This document shows, piece after piece, positions 7,969 through 17,740 of a stretch of DNA of 64,000 bases. The notes beneath the pieces are model-generated. The model did not search any database. It was not told where the DNA came from and saw only the letters and a list, made by a program, of their open reading frames with translations. A program made the position numbers and the translations under genes. Source of the stretch: Ancylobacter oerskovii (GTDB lineage Bacteria > Pseudomonadota > Alphaproteobacteria > Rhizobiales > Xanthobacteraceae); NCBI RefSeq assembly GCF_018390555.1, contig NZ_JAHBGB010000031.1:186001-250000 (forward strand). Reading direction: 5' to 3'. The stretch's first letter is position 1; each line of letters begins with the position of its first letter.

Positions 7969-9258
7969 ATGATCGAAGTGCTGATGCTGCTGATCGGAGC
8001 CCGTGCCATTCGGCACAAATGGTGGGTCGTCGGCATCATCGGGCTGGTCTGGCTGGCGATGGGGGTCGTCATCCTCGTCAACGCCCTGAGCGACGAGTGG
8101 CGGATACCGACCCACTGGTTCACCGTGCCGCTGCTGCTCGATGCCGTCGCCTCGCTGGCCGCCGGCCTCGGCAGCACCGGCACCCGGCGGGCGCTGCGCT
8201 TCAGCAAGGCGGGCATCATGGTCGCCATCTCCCTGCTCATCATCCTCCGTCCGTGGGGAAGCGACATGTTCATCGGCTTCCTCGTCGGCACGTTCCTCGT
8301 CGCGGATGCGAGCTTCCGGGCGGCCAGCGCCTGGGTGGTGCGCTTTCCGCGCTGGCGGCGCTCGCTCGTCGCCGCCGGCATCGAGTTCCTGCTCGGCGTC
8401 TGGTCCTTCCTTCCCTGGCCGACCGGCTGGCGGGGGGAAGTCGGCGAGGATGTCGGCACGCTGCTGATCGTCACCGCCTACGGGCTGCTGGTCACGGCGC
8501 TGCGGATCCGCCGCCTGCCCAGGGGCATGCCGATCGCCCGGATCATCAATGATGGCTGGCCGCGCGGGCGCCATGTGCCCGAGGCCTCGGAGCCGGCGCC
8601 GGCCCTCCCCGCGGCGGGGGGCGTCACCGTGCATGTCTGGACGCCGACCGGCAACCTCGTCGGGCTCAATCGCGGCATCGCGCGCTATGTGGCGGCGCTG
8701 GACGAGCATGGGGTGGTCTCCACCGGCCATGCGGCGCTGGAAGCCGGGCCGCACATCTATATCAGCCACTACCCGGCGGTGGAGATCGACCGCGACGGCT
8801 CGCAATTCACCCGCGTGCTGCGGGCGACGCGGGAAAACGACGTGCCTGGCAAGTTCCAGCCGAGCTATGCCTTCGAGAGCGCCGAATGGTGCCCCTCGAG
8901 CTGGCAGGTCCAGCTGCCGGGGCTGGACGTGTCGGCGCTGCATGCCTTCTGGTCGGTCTATCGCCGGGACACCACCTACAATCTCACCAGCCGCAACTGC
9001 TCCAGCTCGGTGGCCAAGGCGCTCGACGCCGCCCTCGAAGGCCTGTTCGCGAAGGAGATTCGGTCGCCGTGGTTTCTCGCCCGGCTGCTGATGCTGCCAG
9101 AATTCTGGGCGGCGGGGGTGATCCGGCGGCGGGCCGAGCTGATGGCCTGGACACCGGGCCTCGTGCTGGACTATGCGCGTGCCCTGTCCGCGATCATCGA
9201 ACTGCCGGAGCGCATGGGCCGGGGGCCCCGTCGCGCCGAAGCGCGGGAAGCCATGTGA
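7969..9258 (+). CDS. HdeD/DUF308-like membrane protein fused to a papain-like (permuted NlpC/P60-type) domain
   Basis: A 429-residue two-part protein. Residues 1-190 hold about six hydrophobic segments in three pairs, resembling HdeD/DUF308 membrane proteins. After a linker, residues about 225-370 form a soluble domain with a His (H254 in STGHAALEAG), then YISHYP, and a conserved-looking Cys (C344) in LTSRNCSSSV. His before Cys, with Asn-Cys before a helix, is the layout of circularly permuted papain-fold enzymes (LRAT/YiiX-like). An amidase, thioesterase or protease activity is therefore possible. The start is the ATG at 7969 after AGGTGA. The membrane part is clear; the enzymatic reading is inference from two residues and their spacing. 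Confidence 0.8.
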   Translation: MIEVLMLLIGARAIRHKWWVVGIIGLVWLAMGVVILVNALSDEWRIPTHWFTVPLLLDAVASLAAGLGSTGTRRALRFSKAGIMVAISLLIILRPWGSDMFIGFLVGTFLVADASFRAASAWVVRFPRWRRSLVAAGIEFLLGVWSFLPWPTGWRGEVGEDVGTLLIVTAYGLLVTALRIRRLPRGMPIARIINDGWPRGRHVPEASEPAPALPAAGGVTVHVWTPTGNLVGLNRGIARYVAALDEHGVVSTGHAALEAGPHIYISHYPAVEIDRDGSQFTRVLRATRENDVPGKFQPSYAFESAEWCPSSWQVQLPGLDVSALHAFWSVYRRDTTYNLTSRNCSSSVAKALDAALEGLFAKEIRSPWFLARLLMLPEFWAAGVIRRRAELMAWTPGLVLDYARALSAIIELPERMGRGPRRAEAREAM

Positions 9259-9304
9259 GGGAAAATCCGGGTCGCCGCGCGGCCCGGAGGGGGAGTAGGC
9301 GGAC

Positions 9305-10483
9305 ATGCAGCCGGCGGACGGCAACACCATTCTGGCGCGCGTCGCCATCATCGCCACGGCGACGGTCTTCGGGCTGACCTACAGCCTGAGCGCCGCGCTG
9401 ATCGCCCTCGATCTCGCGGAACGCGGCCTGGGCGAAGGGCTGATCGGCGCCAACGCCGCCATGCATGCGGTGGGCGTCCTCGCCATGGCCTTCCTGCTGC
9501 CGCGCCTGACCGCGTTTTTCGGCCTGCGGCGCTCGGTCATCGGCTCGCTGGCGCTGGCGGCGCTGCTGCTCTGCCTGTTCCCCGCCATGCCGATCGTCTG
9601 GCTGTGGTTCCCGCTGCGCATCCTGCTCGGCGCCGCCTCCGAAGTGCTGTTCGTGCTATCGGAAACCTGGCTGAACGCCCTGAGCACGGAATCCTCGCGC
9701 GCCCGCACCATGGGCGCCTATACCGCCGCCATGTCGGTCGGCTTCGCCCTCGGCCCGCTGATCCTCTCCGTCGCCGGCTCGCAGGGCTTCCTTCCCTACG
9801 GGATCGGGGCCGGCCTCGCCCTGTGCGCCGCGGCCTTCGTGGTGTCGCCCTCGATCACCGCGCCGGTCATCGAGCAGCCGCACCACAGCAACCCGTTCCG
9901 CTACATCCGCCTGGCGCCGGTGGCGATGGCCGCCACGGCGCTGAACGCCGCGGTGGAGACCGCCGGCCTCACCTTCCTGACGCTCTATGCGATGTCGGTC
10001 GGCTGGGTGGAATCGGACGCGACGCAGCTGATGACCGTGATGATGTTCGGCGCCATCGTGCTGCAGCTGCCCATCGGCTGGCTGGGCGACAAGATGGACC
10101 GCCAGAAGCTCATCATCGGCCTCGCCGTGCTTTCCGCCGTCGGTGCGGCGGCCTGGCCGTGGGCGCTCGCGGCGCAATGGGCGATCTACCCGCTGCTCTT
10201 CGTCTGGGGCGGCCTGTTCGTCGGCATCTACACCATGATGCTCACCATCATCGGCAGCCGCTTCTCCGGCAGCGAGATCGTCGGCATCTACGCGGCGATG
10301 GGCCTGTTCTGGGGCGTGGGCGCCCTTGTCGGCCCCACCCTCGCGGGCTTCGCCATGCAGGTGACCACCCATGGGCTGGTCGCCTTCGTGGCGCTCGCCT
10401 GCGCCCTGTTCGCCGGCGCCGCGCTGAAGCTCCGCTCGCCGCCGGCCGACGACGGCGCGGCGACGCTGCGCACCGAGCCGTGA
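9305..10483 (+). CDS. Major facilitator superfamily transporter (YcaD-like)
   Basis: A 392-residue inner-membrane protein with 12 predicted membrane segments. The family pattern includes FFGLRRSVIGSLAL (loop 2-3), RILLGAASEVLFVLSETWL (segment 4, with a Trp-Leu reminiscent of YcaD-type transporters) and GWLGDKMDRQKLIIGL (loop 8-9). Length and topology are those of a 12-TM MFS permease. The start at 9305 follows a GGAGGGGG box. It is transcribed with the membrane protein before it and 38 nt before the amidase, so a shared transcript is possible. Substrate unknown. Confidence 0.88.
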   Translation: MQPADGNTILARVAIIATATVFGLTYSLSAALIALDLAERGLGEGLIGANAAMHAVGVLAMAFLLPRLTAFFGLRRSVIGSLALAALLLCLFPAMPIVWLWFPLRILLGAASEVLFVLSETWLNALSTESSRARTMGAYTAAMSVGFALGPLILSVAGSQGFLPYGIGAGLALCAAAFVVSPSITAPVIEQPHHSNPFRYIRLAPVAMAATALNAAVETAGLTFLTLYAMSVGWVESDATQLMTVMMFGAIVLQLPIGWLGDKMDRQKLIIGLAVLSAVGAAAWPWALAAQWAIYPLLFVWGGLFVGIYTMMLTIIGSRFSGSEIVGIYAAMGLFWGVGALVGPTLAGFAMQVTTHGLVAFVALACALFAGAALKLRSPPADDGAATLRTEP

Positions 10484-10521
10484 CCTTCGCCTGACCATAA
10501 GCTGGGTTCTGGAGTTCCATC

Positions 10522-11982
10522 GTGAATGTGAGTGATCTGTTCGAGACATACGACGCGGTCGGGCTGGCCGAGCTTGTGCGGCGGCGGGAAGTGACCCCGA
10601 CAGAACTGCTCGACGAGGCGCTGCGGCGGGTCGAGGCCCTCAACCCGCAGCTCAACGCCGCGGTGCTGCTGCAGGAAGGCGTCGCGCGCCGCCTCATCGC
10701 CGAGGGATTGCCGGAGGGGCCGCTGAAGGGCGTTCCCTTCCTCCTCAAGGATCTCGGCGCCGAGGCGATCGACTTTCCCTCCAATAACGGCTCGCGGCTG
10801 TTCGCCAATACCCGCTACGGCCAGGATTCGGCGATCTATGCCCGGCTGAAGATGGCGGGGCTGGTCACTTTCGGCCGCACCACCTCGCCCGAAGGCGGCG
10901 TCGGCCCCACCACCGAGGCCGCGGTCTATGGCGGGCCGACCCGCAACCCGTGGAATCCCGGGCACACGCCCGGCGGCTCCTCCGGCGGCGCGGCGGCGGC
11001 GGTCGCCTCCGGCATGGTGCCGGTGGCGCATGGCTCGGATGGCGGCGGCTCGGTGCGCATCCCGGCGTCGAGCTGCGGCCTGTTCGGCTTCAAGGCAACC
11101 CGCGCCCGGCTGCCGGATGGCCCCTATGTCGGCGAAGGCTGGGGCGGCATGGCGATCGACGGTTTCCTCACCCGCTCGGTGCGGGACACCGCCGTGCTGC
11201 TCGACGCCACCCACGGTTCCGACCTCGGAGCCCCCTATGCCGCCCCGCCGCTCGAAGAGAACTTCGGCGCCGCCCTCGGCCGCCGCGACAAGCCGCTGCG
11301 CGTCGCCCTCTGCACGACCACGCTGACCGGCGAGCCGATCCACCCCGCCTGTCGCTCGGCGGTGGAGAAGGCCGCGCGCCTGCTGGAGGATCTCGGTCAT
11401 CAGGTCGAGGAGGCCCGCCCCGAGGCCGACACCTCCGGCATGATGGCGGCGTGGACCAAGGTGGTCGCCTGCGGCACCGCCCTGTCGGTGGAGGGCGCGG
11501 TGCGCCGGCGCGGCCGGCCGCTGGCCGAGGACGAGATCGAGAACGTCGCCCGTACCGCCATCACCTATGCCCGCACCGTCAGCGGCGCCGATTATCTCGA
11601 GGCGATCAACAAGGTGCACGCCTATGGCCGCGAGATGGCCGGCTTCTTCCAGCGCTGGGACCTGTTGCTGACCGCCACGCTGGCCGAGCCCCCGGCGCCG
11701 CTCGGCCGCTTCAACCATGTCGGCAGGGAATATGTCGACTACCGCATGGGCCCGGGCATGGTGTTCGCCTATTCGCCCTTCACGGCGGCGTTCAACGCCT
11801 CCGGCCAGCCGGCGGCCTCGCTGCCGCTGCACTGGACGGATGACGGCCTGCCTGTCGGCGTGCATCTCGCCGCCGGCTTCGGCCGCGACGAGCTGCTGCT
11901 CGGGCTCTGCGCCCGCATCGAGGAGGCGGCGCCCTGGTTCCAGCGCCGCCCGCCGATCAGCTATGCGGCGCTGCGCTCGTAA
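10522..11982 (+). CDS. Amidase signature family hydrolase
   Basis: A 486-residue amidase. It hydrolyses a carboxamide or carbamoyl bond through a Ser-cisSer-Lys triad. The triad is complete: K76 (PFLLKD), S153 (GGSSGG) and S177 ([12 protein letters not shown]); the 24-residue gap between the two serines equals that in FAAH. The start is a GTG at 10522 after GGAG. The 3' end overlaps the convergent amidohydrolase by 22 nt. The neighbouring amidohydrolase and polyamine-type importer suggest scavenging of an amide or amine nitrogen source, but substrate cannot be told from sequence. Confidence 0.93.
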   Translation: MNVSDLFETYDAVGLAELVRRREVTPTELLDEALRRVEALNPQLNAAVLLQEGVARRLIAEGLPEGPLKGVPFLLKDLGAEAIDFPSNNGSRLFANTRYGQDSAIYARLKMAGLVTFGRTTSPEGGVGPTTEAAVYGGPTRNPWNPGHTPGGSSGGAAAAVASGMVPVAHGSDGGGSVRIPASSCGLFGFKATRARLPDGPYVGEGWGGMAIDGFLTRSVRDTAVLLDATHGSDLGAPYAAPPLEENFGAALGRRDKPLRVALCTTTLTGEPIHPACRSAVEKAARLLEDLGHQVEEARPEADTSGMMAAWTKVVACGTALSVEGAVRRRGRPLAEDEIENVARTAITYARTVSGADYLEAINKVHAYGREMAGFFQRWDLLLTATLAEPPAPLGRFNHVGREYVDYRMGPGMVFAYSPFTAAFNASGQPAASLPLHWTDDGLPVGVHLAAGFGRDELLLGLCARIEEAAPWFQRRPPISYAALRS

Positions 11983-13628
11983 GTGATCTGGCCGCCGCAG
12001 ATGGTGGCGGCCACCTTCATCGCGTCGATCCCGTCGGACGCGGTCGCCTCGATGTCGCCGTCGAGAATAACCGCATCGGCCACCGCACCGGCCTGCAAAA
12101 CGCCCTTGTTCGCCTCGGTGAATTCGGTATAGGCGCCGTCGCGGGTGAAGCCTGCGATGGCATCGGCGAGGCTCTGGCGCTCGTCCGGCGCGCCCGCGAA
12201 TACCGGGCCGCGCGTCACCGCCGTCATGATGCCGAGCAGCGGGTCGAGCGGCGCCACCGGCCAGTCGCTGGCGAAGACCAGCCGCGCCCCGGTGTTGCGG
12301 ATGGTCTGCCAGGGATAGGCGAGCTTCATCCGCTCGCGACCGATCATGGAAAGGATCGGCTCGGGCGGGTAATAGCCGCCCGGGGCATGGGTCGGCTGGA
12401 TCGAGGCGATGACGCCCAGCTCGGCGAAGCGGTTGAGGTCGCGGGGCGCCAGAACCTCGATATGCTCGATGCGGTGGCGGCTGTCGCGGGCGCCATTGGC
12501 CCGCCGCGCCGCCTCGTAGCCGTTCAGCGTGCGATGCACCGCGAGGTCGCCGATGGCGTGGACGGCGATCTGGAAGCCGAGCCGATCCACCGCGGTGGCG
12601 ATGGCGGCGAATTCCTCCTCCTCGAAATAGGAGGCGCCGACCACGCCCGGAGCGGTGCAATATTCCTCGAACATGTGAGCGGTGGTGGATTCCACCACGC
12701 CATCCATGAAGATCTTCACGAAATCGGCCTTCAACCGGTCGGAGTGCCAGCGCCGGCGCATCTCCACGGCCTTTTCCAGCTCGGAAAGCGCCATGCCCGG
12801 CGTGAAGCGGAACGGCACGCGGCCGCGCACGATCAGCTCGCCCGCCGCTTCGATCTCTCCCAGCAGCTCGAGCTGGTAGAAATTGCCGTCCATGTTGTGG
12901 AAGCTGGTGATGCCGAGCGAGGCGCAATAGGCGAGCCCCTGCTTGATGATCTGCTTGTCGACGGCACGCTCGGCGGCCGTCGGCGGGGCCTTGGGCTCAT
13001 GGCCGGCGAGGCCGAGCATTTCGCGCCCGCCGGTCGGCGTCAGCGACGTGATCGGCGCCATCGCCTCGAACTCGCGCAGCTCGCCGGTGGCGAGCCCGTC
13101 GGCCCCCATGACGATCTCGTTGCCGGGCGGCACCTGCCGGCCGTGCAGGATGCCCGCGAGTTCGAGCGCCTTGGTGTTCGCCCACATGGTGTGGTGATCG
13201 CTCGCGAACAGGGCGAGCGGACGGTCCGGCAGCACGCGGTCGAGCAGATGGCGGGTGATCGGCTCGTCGTCGCCGAACATGGAATAAGCCGCCTGCTCGA
13301 CGATCATCACCTGAGACGTATCCACCTGCGCCCGCTGACGAATCGCCGCCGCGATCCGCTCGAAGCCTGTGAAGCCCGCCACCGACAGGCTGGCCAGCTG
13401 CGCGCCGCCGGTGAACAGGTGGATATGGCTGTCGATGAAACCCGGCAGAACGCTGGCGCCGCCGGCATCGATCCGACGGCTCGCCGTGCCGGCCGCCTCG
13501 GCCACCTCCGCGCGCGATCCGACGGCGAGAACGACGCCATCCTTCAGGGCGATCGCCTCGGCGGAGGGCTGCGCAGGGTCCATGGTAAGGATGCGGGCGT
13601 TCTCGATGATGAGGTCGGCGCTCGGCAC
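11961..13628 (-). CDS. YtcJ-type metal-dependent amidohydrolase (Amidohydro_3)
   Basis: A 555-residue amidohydrolase. Metal-site motifs are GFIDSHIHLF near the N-terminus, HRIEHIEVL and HAIGDLAVH in the barrel, and ASDWPVAPLDPL near the C-terminus. A GTG at 13628 is chosen as start because GGGGAG lies 6 nt upstream and the preceding frame encodes an unlikely basic peptide. The gene is divergent from the potABCD-like operon and converges on the amidase, overlapping its last 22 nt. YtcJ-type enzymes act on varied N-substituted amides or cyclic ureides. Paired with the amidase, it could form a short amide catabolic route. Confidence 0.9.
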   Translation of the reverse strand: MPSADLIIENARILTMDPAQPSAEAIALKDGVVLAVGSRAEVAEAAGTASRRIDAGGASVLPGFIDSHIHLFTGGAQLASLSVAGFTGFERIAAAIRQRAQVDTSQVMIVEQAAYSMFGDDEPITRHLLDRVLPDRPLALFASDHHTMWANTKALELAGILHGRQVPPGNEIVMGADGLATGELREFEAMAPITSLTPTGGREMLGLAGHEPKAPPTAAERAVDKQIIKQGLAYCASLGITSFHNMDGNFYQLELLGEIEAAGELIVRGRVPFRFTPGMALSELEKAVEMRRRWHSDRLKADFVKIFMDGVVESTTAHMFEEYCTAPGVVGASYFEEEEFAAIATAVDRLGFQIAVHAIGDLAVHRTLNGYEAARRANGARDSRHRIEHIEVLAPRDLNRFAELGVIASIQPTHAPGGYYPPEPILSMIGRERMKLAYPWQTIRNTGARLVFASDWPVAPLDPLLGIMTAVTRGPVFAGAPDERQSLADAIAGFTRDGAYTEFTEANKGVLQAGAVADAVILDGDIEATASDGIDAMKVAATICGGQITYERSAA

Positions 13629-13642
13629 GGGATGCTCCCCAA

Positions 13643-13656
13643 TTTGGCTGGCCAAA
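13643..13656. promoter_or_regulatory. Palindrome TTTGGC-TG-GCCAAA upstream of the amidohydrolase
   Basis: A perfect 6-2-6 palindrome that sits right behind the amidohydrolase Shine-Dalgarno (13636-13641), inside the divergent region shared with the pot operon (13629-13786). Its place next to the ribosome site would suit a repressor operator. No regulator gene lies beside it. Operator function is a guess from symmetry and position. Confidence 0.35.
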
Positions 13657-13786
13657 AATTTGATCACATTCTTAGCCGCCCTCCTTGCCCGCCGCCAAGC
13701 GCTCACATAGGCTCCTTCAAACAAGAAACGGACGTGCGGGACCTCCCGCTTCTTCCAGAGCATGACAACAGACTAACGGGTGATTG

Positions 13787-14893
13787 ATGCCGGAGCCTGC
13801 CGCGGCACAGGACAAGCGCGTCGCAATCGAAGCACGGAACATCGTCAAGCAATTCGGGGAGGGGCCGAGCGCGCTGCGCGCTCTCGACAACGTCTCCATC
13901 GCCATCCGCGAGAACGAGTTCTTCACCCTGCTCGGCCCCTCGGGCTGCGGCAAGACCACGCTGCTGCGGCTGATCGCCGGCTTCGAATATCCCACCGAAG
14001 GCGCGATCCTGCTCGACGGCGCGGATATAGCGGGGCTGCCGCCGTTCAAGCGGCCGATCAACACCGTCTTCCAGAGCTATGCTCTCTTCCCCCACCTCAC
14101 CGTGTCGGAAAACATCGCCTTCGGCCTGCAGATGCTCGGGCGTCCGAAGGGCGAGATCGCCGGCCGGGTGGCCGAGATGCTCAAGCTCGTCCACATGGAC
14201 GAGATGGCCCATCGCCGCACCGACCAGATCTCCGGCGGCCAGGCCCAGCGCGTCGCGCTCGCCCGGGCACTCGCGCCGGCGCCGAAGGTGCTTCTGCTCG
14301 ACGAGCCGCTCTCTGCGCTGGACTACAAGCTGCGCAAGGAGATGCAGATCGAACTGAAGCGCCTGCAGCACGAGACCGGCATTACCTTCGTCTTCGTCAC
14401 CCATGACCAGGAAGAAGCGCTGACCATGTCCGATCGCATCGCGGTGATGTCGAAGGGCAAGGTGCGGCAGGTGGGCTCGCCCTGGGACATCTACGACAAG
14501 CCGGCCGAGCGCTTCGTCGCCGACTTCATCGGCGAGACCAATTTCCTCACCGCCGCCGTCACCGGCCTCTCCAACGGCGTCGCCCATGTGACGCTGAAGT
14601 CGGGTGCGCAGATCGTCGCCACCGTCGCCGAAGGTTTCCAGCCCAAGGCCGAGGCCACCATCGTGGTGCGGCCGGAGCACGCCCGGGCGGTGCCGCAGGG
14701 CGGCCAGCTTTCGGGCACGGTCGAGAACGTCGTCTATTTCGGCACCGACACCCACATCCATGTCCGCCTCGCCGAGGACGGCCTGTTCACCGTGCGCCAG
14801 CAGAACAGCCGCGCCCAGTCCTGCGGCTTTGCGGTCGGCGACCGTGTCGGCATCGAGATCGCGGCGGACGCCGCGCAAGTGCTGCGGGATTGA
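13787..14893 (+). CDS. potA: Polyamine-type ABC importer ATPase (PotA-like)
   Basis: A 368-residue cytoplasmic ATPase of the spermidine/putrescine importer type. Walker A is GPSGCGKTT (residues 50-58), the signature is [15 protein letters not shown] and Walker B is [12 protein letters not shown]; the switch His lies in [13 protein letters not shown]-terminal TOBE-type domain follows from about residue 240, with the NFL and VRPEHAR segments typical of PotA. The start is the ATG at 13787; a TTG one codon earlier is less likely. The downstream permease starts 3 nt after the stop. The set PotA-B-C-D is complete and in canonical order. Confidence 0.93.
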   Translation: MPEPAAAQDKRVAIEARNIVKQFGEGPSALRALDNVSIAIRENEFFTLLGPSGCGKTTLLRLIAGFEYPTEGAILLDGADIAGLPPFKRPINTVFQSYALFPHLTVSENIAFGLQMLGRPKGEIAGRVAEMLKLVHMDEMAHRRTDQISGGQAQRVALARALAPAPKVLLLDEPLSALDYKLRKEMQIELKRLQHETGITFVFVTHDQEEALTMSDRIAVMSKGKVRQVGSPWDIYDKPAERFVADFIGETNFLTAAVTGLSNGVAHVTLKSGAQIVATVAEGFQPKAEATIVVRPEHARAVPQGGQLSGTVENVVYFGTDTHIHVRLAEDGLFTVRQQNSRAQSCGFAVGDRVGIEIAADAAQVLRD

Positions 14894-14895
14894 CG

Positions 14896-15819
14896 ATGGC
14901 AACCGCGGCAGAAATCGCCAAGCAGGCCGAGCGCGACAGTATCCGGCGGCGCTGGCTGCTGTCGGCACCGGCGCTAATCATCGTCTTCGTGGCCGCCATC
15001 GGCCCGCTCTTCGTCATGCTCGCCTATTCCTTCATGGTGAAGGGTGACTATGGCGACGTGAAGTTCGGCCAGTACTCGCTCGACGGCTGGTTCTCGGTGC
15101 TGTTCCAGCGGGACATGTTCGACGACACCGTCACGCTGGCGGACGCGCATCTGTCGATCCTGTGGCGATCGCTGAAGCTGTCGATCATCACCACCGCCTG
15201 CACCCTGCTGCTCGGCTTCCCCACCGCCTATTTCATCGCCACGCGGCCGCGCCATACCCGGGAAATCTGGGTGTTCCTCATCACCATCCCGTTCTGGACC
15301 AACCTGCTCATCCGCACCTTCGCCATGCAGCAGGTCATCCGCAACGAGGGCCTCATCAACACGCTGCTGCGGGCCGTCGGGATCATCGATCAGCCGCTGC
15401 AGATCATGTACACCGACTGGGCGATCCTGTTCGGCATGGTCTATGTCTACCTGCCGCTGATGGTGCTGCCGCTCTATGCCAGCATGGAGAAGCTCGACTT
15501 CCGGCTGATCGAGGCCGGCTACGACCTCTATGCCAGCCGCTGGGCGGTGCTGCGGCGGATCATCATTCCGCTGGTGAAGCCCGGCATCGTCGCCGGCTCG
15601 ATCCTGGTCTTCGTTCCCTCGCTCGGCGCCTATGTCATCCCGCGGGTGCTGGGCGGCGGCAAGAACCTGATGCTCGGCAACCTCATCGAATTGCAGTTCG
15701 GCGCCGGCCGCAACTGGCCGCTCGGCGCCGCCATCTCCATCACCCTGATGGTTCTCGTCATGGTCGCCATGCTGGTCTATGTGCGCAACGCCTCGCGCTC
15801 GGGGGCGGGACATGGCTAG
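14896..15819 (+). CDS. potB: Polyamine-type ABC importer permease (PotB-like)
   Basis: A 307-residue inner-membrane permease with six hydrophobic segments and the ABC interaction loop EAGYDLYASRWAVLRRIIIP. A large extracytoplasmic loop follows the first segment (LAYSFMVKGDYGDVKFG), as in PotB/PotH. The ATG at 14896 is used, 3 nt after the potA stop; a TTG two codons upstream is possible. The stop is overlapped by potC by 8 nt, so the two permeases are coupled. It forms the channel with PotC. Confidence 0.93.
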   Translation: MATAAEIAKQAERDSIRRRWLLSAPALIIVFVAAIGPLFVMLAYSFMVKGDYGDVKFGQYSLDGWFSVLFQRDMFDDTVTLADAHLSILWRSLKLSIITTACTLLLGFPTAYFIATRPRHTREIWVFLITIPFWTNLLIRTFAMQQVIRNEGLINTLLRAVGIIDQPLQIMYTDWAILFGMVYVYLPLMVLPLYASMEKLDFRLIEAGYDLYASRWAVLRRIIIPLVKPGIVAGSILVFVPSLGAYVIPRVLGGGKNLMLGNLIELQFGAGRNWPLGAAISITLMVLVMVAMLVYVRNASRSGAGHG

Positions 15820-16615
15820 GCCCACCTTCGACATCAAGGCCCAGCCCGGCTTCGCCCTGGTGGCGCTGTTCACCTTCGCGGCGCTCTACCTGCCGATCGT
15901 CACCCTGGTCGTCTACGCCTTCAACGGCTCGGAATCGCTCACCGCCTGGGGCGGGTTCTCGCTGCGCTGGTTCGGCGACGCCGCCGCCAACACCGCCGTG
16001 CAGGATGCCGCCTGGCGCTCGCTGGTGCTCGCGCTCAGCGCCGCCACCCTTGCCACCGGCGCCGCGACCATGGCCGCCATCGCCACCACGCGCACCGCGC
16101 CCTATCGCGGCCTCGGCGCCAAATATGCCTTCATCAACCTGCCGCTGATGGTGCCGGAGATCGTGACCGCGGTGGCGCTGCTGATCGTGTTCTCGCGCAT
16201 CAAGGTGTGGACCGGCTATTCCGGGCTCGGCTACCTGATCCTCGCCCATACCGCCTTCTGCATTCCCTTCGCCTATCTGCCCATTCGCGCGCGGCTCGAA
16301 GGCATGGACAGCACCCTGGAACGTGCCGCGGCGGACCTCTATGCGACGCCGTGGAACGTCTTCCGCCGCGTGACGCTGCCATTGCTCCGGCCCGGCATCA
16401 TCGCCGGCTTCATGCTCGCCTTCGTCATCTCGCTCGACGACGTCGTCATCACCGAGTTCGTCAAGTCCGGCGGGCAGGACACGCTGCCGACCTACATGCT
16501 CGGGCAGATCCGTCGCACCGTGACCCCCGAGGTCAACGCCATCGCCACCGCGTTCCTGGCGCTGTCCATCCTGCTGGTGACGGCCTTCTTCTTCATCAAC
16601 CGCAAGAAGACCTGA
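15812..16615 (+). CDS. potC: Polyamine-type ABC importer permease (PotC-like)
   Basis: A 267-residue inner-membrane permease with six hydrophobic segments and the EAA-type loop ERAAADLYATPWNVFRRVTLP followed by SLDDVVITEFV, typical of PotC/PotI. The start is the ATG at 15812, inside the end of potB; the segment before it in the same frame lacks hydrophobic character. It has YAFNGSESLTAWGGFSLRWF after the first membrane segment, a pattern shared by PotC proteins. It is the second channel half of the importer. Confidence 0.93.
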   Translation: MARPTFDIKAQPGFALVALFTFAALYLPIVTLVVYAFNGSESLTAWGGFSLRWFGDAAANTAVQDAAWRSLVLALSAATLATGAATMAAIATTRTAPYRGLGAKYAFINLPLMVPEIVTAVALLIVFSRIKVWTGYSGLGYLILAHTAFCIPFAYLPIRARLEGMDSTLERAAADLYATPWNVFRRVTLPLLRPGIIAGFMLAFVISLDDVVITEFVKSGGQDTLPTYMLGQIRRTVTPEVNAIATAFLALSILLVTAFFFINRKKT

Positions 16616-16655
16616 CAAAACCGGGTCGAACGACAACCTGACGGAGACGGGAACC

Positions 16656-17690
16656 ATGAACTGGAAGATGACGGCGGCGGGCGCGATGGTTGCGTTCCTC
16701 GGCCTCGCCGGCAGCGCCGCGGCGGAAGGCGCGCTCAATATCTACAATTGGGGTGACTATACCAGCCCCGAACTCATCAAGAAGTTCGAGGACAAGTACA
16801 AGGTCAAGGTGACCGTCACCGATTACGATTCCAACGACACCGCGCTTGCCAAGGTACGCGCCGGTGGCCATGGCTACGACATCGTCGTGCCCTCGGCGAA
16901 CTACGTGCCGATCTGGGTCAAGGAAGGCCTGCTGCTCGAGGCGCGGCCCGACCAGATGTCCAACTTCAAGAATGTCGACGAGCGCTGGGTGAACGTGCCG
17001 TGGGATCCGGGCCGCCACTACACCACGCCCTGGCAGTGGGGCCTGTCCGGCATCGGCGTCAACAAGAAGGTCTATTCCGGCGACATCAACACCTCGGCGA
17101 TCTTCCTCGATCCGCCGAAGGAACTGATCGGCAAGATCAATGTCGAGCCGGAGATGAGCGACGTCCTCTTCGCGACCATCAAGTATCTCGGCGGCGACTG
17201 GTGCACGACCGACAAGGAAGTCCTGAAGAAGGCGCGTGACACACTGGTCGCGGCCAAGCCGAAATGGCTTGCCATGGACTACAGCGTCACCGAGAAGCTG
17301 CCCTCGGGCGATTATGCCGGCGTGTACTACTGGAACGGCGCCATCCTGCGCTCGCGCCTGAAGAACCCGGACATCGCCTTCGGCTACCCCAAGGAAGGCT
17401 ATCCGCTGTTCATGGACAGCGTCGCGATCCTGAAGGACGCCAAGAATGTCGAGAACGCCAAGCTGTTCATGAACTTCATCATGGAGCCGGAGAACGCTGC
17501 GCTGATTTCGGCCTTCGCCAAATATGCGAATGGAATCAAGGGGTCCGACCAGTTCCTGCCGGCCGACATGAAGGACGCGCCCGAACTCGTCATCCCCGAG
17601 CAGTTCAAGAAGGCCGGCGAGTTCCTCGCCGCCTGCGCGCCGGAGGTGAACGAGCTCTATACGCGCATCTGGACCGATGTGAACAAGTGA
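16656..17690 (+). CDS. potD: Polyamine-type periplasmic binding protein (PotD/PotF-like)
   Basis: A 344-residue periplasmic binding protein. A signal peptide covers residues 1-23 (cleavage likely after GSAAA). The mature protein begins LNIYNWGDYTSPELIKKFE, the PotD/PotF opening, and contains VPSANYVPIWVKEGLL and SGIGVNKKVYSG. The length matches E. coli PotD (348). It captures the ligand for PotABC. A strong hairpin terminator follows, closing the operon. Polyamines are the family's usual ligand, but related proteins take other amines, and the divergent amidohydrolase leaves that open. Confidence 0.93.
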   Translation: MNWKMTAAGAMVAFLGLAGSAAAEGALNIYNWGDYTSPELIKKFEDKYKVKVTVTDYDSNDTALAKVRAGGHGYDIVVPSANYVPIWVKEGLLLEARPDQMSNFKNVDERWVNVPWDPGRHYTTPWQWGLSGIGVNKKVYSGDINTSAIFLDPPKELIGKINVEPEMSDVLFATIKYLGGDWCTTDKEVLKKARDTLVAAKPKWLAMDYSVTEKLPSGDYAGVYYWNGAILRSRLKNPDIAFGYPKEGYPLFMDSVAILKDAKNVENAKLFMNFIMEPENAALISAFAKYANGIKGSDQFLPADMKDAPELVIPEQFKKAGEFLAACAPEVNELYTRIWTDVNK

Positions 17691-17698
17691 CGTGATGC

Positions 17699-17730
17699 GA
17701 GGGGCCGGGCAATGCCCGGCCTCTCCTTTC
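17699..17730 (+). terminator. Intrinsic terminator of the potABCD-like operon
   Basis: A 12-bp stem with one G-T pair (17699-17710 against 17714-17725) and a 3-nt loop, followed by CCTTTCC, 9 nt after the binding-protein stop. It lies between convergent genes and may act in both directions. Confidence 0.7.
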
Positions 17731-17740
17731 CGGCGCGGCG

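Noticed and set aside
13629-13763. 45-residue N-terminal extension of the amidohydrolase
   Set aside because: Basic peptide without homology; the GTG at 13628 has a good Shine-Dalgarno and gives the usual family N-terminus.
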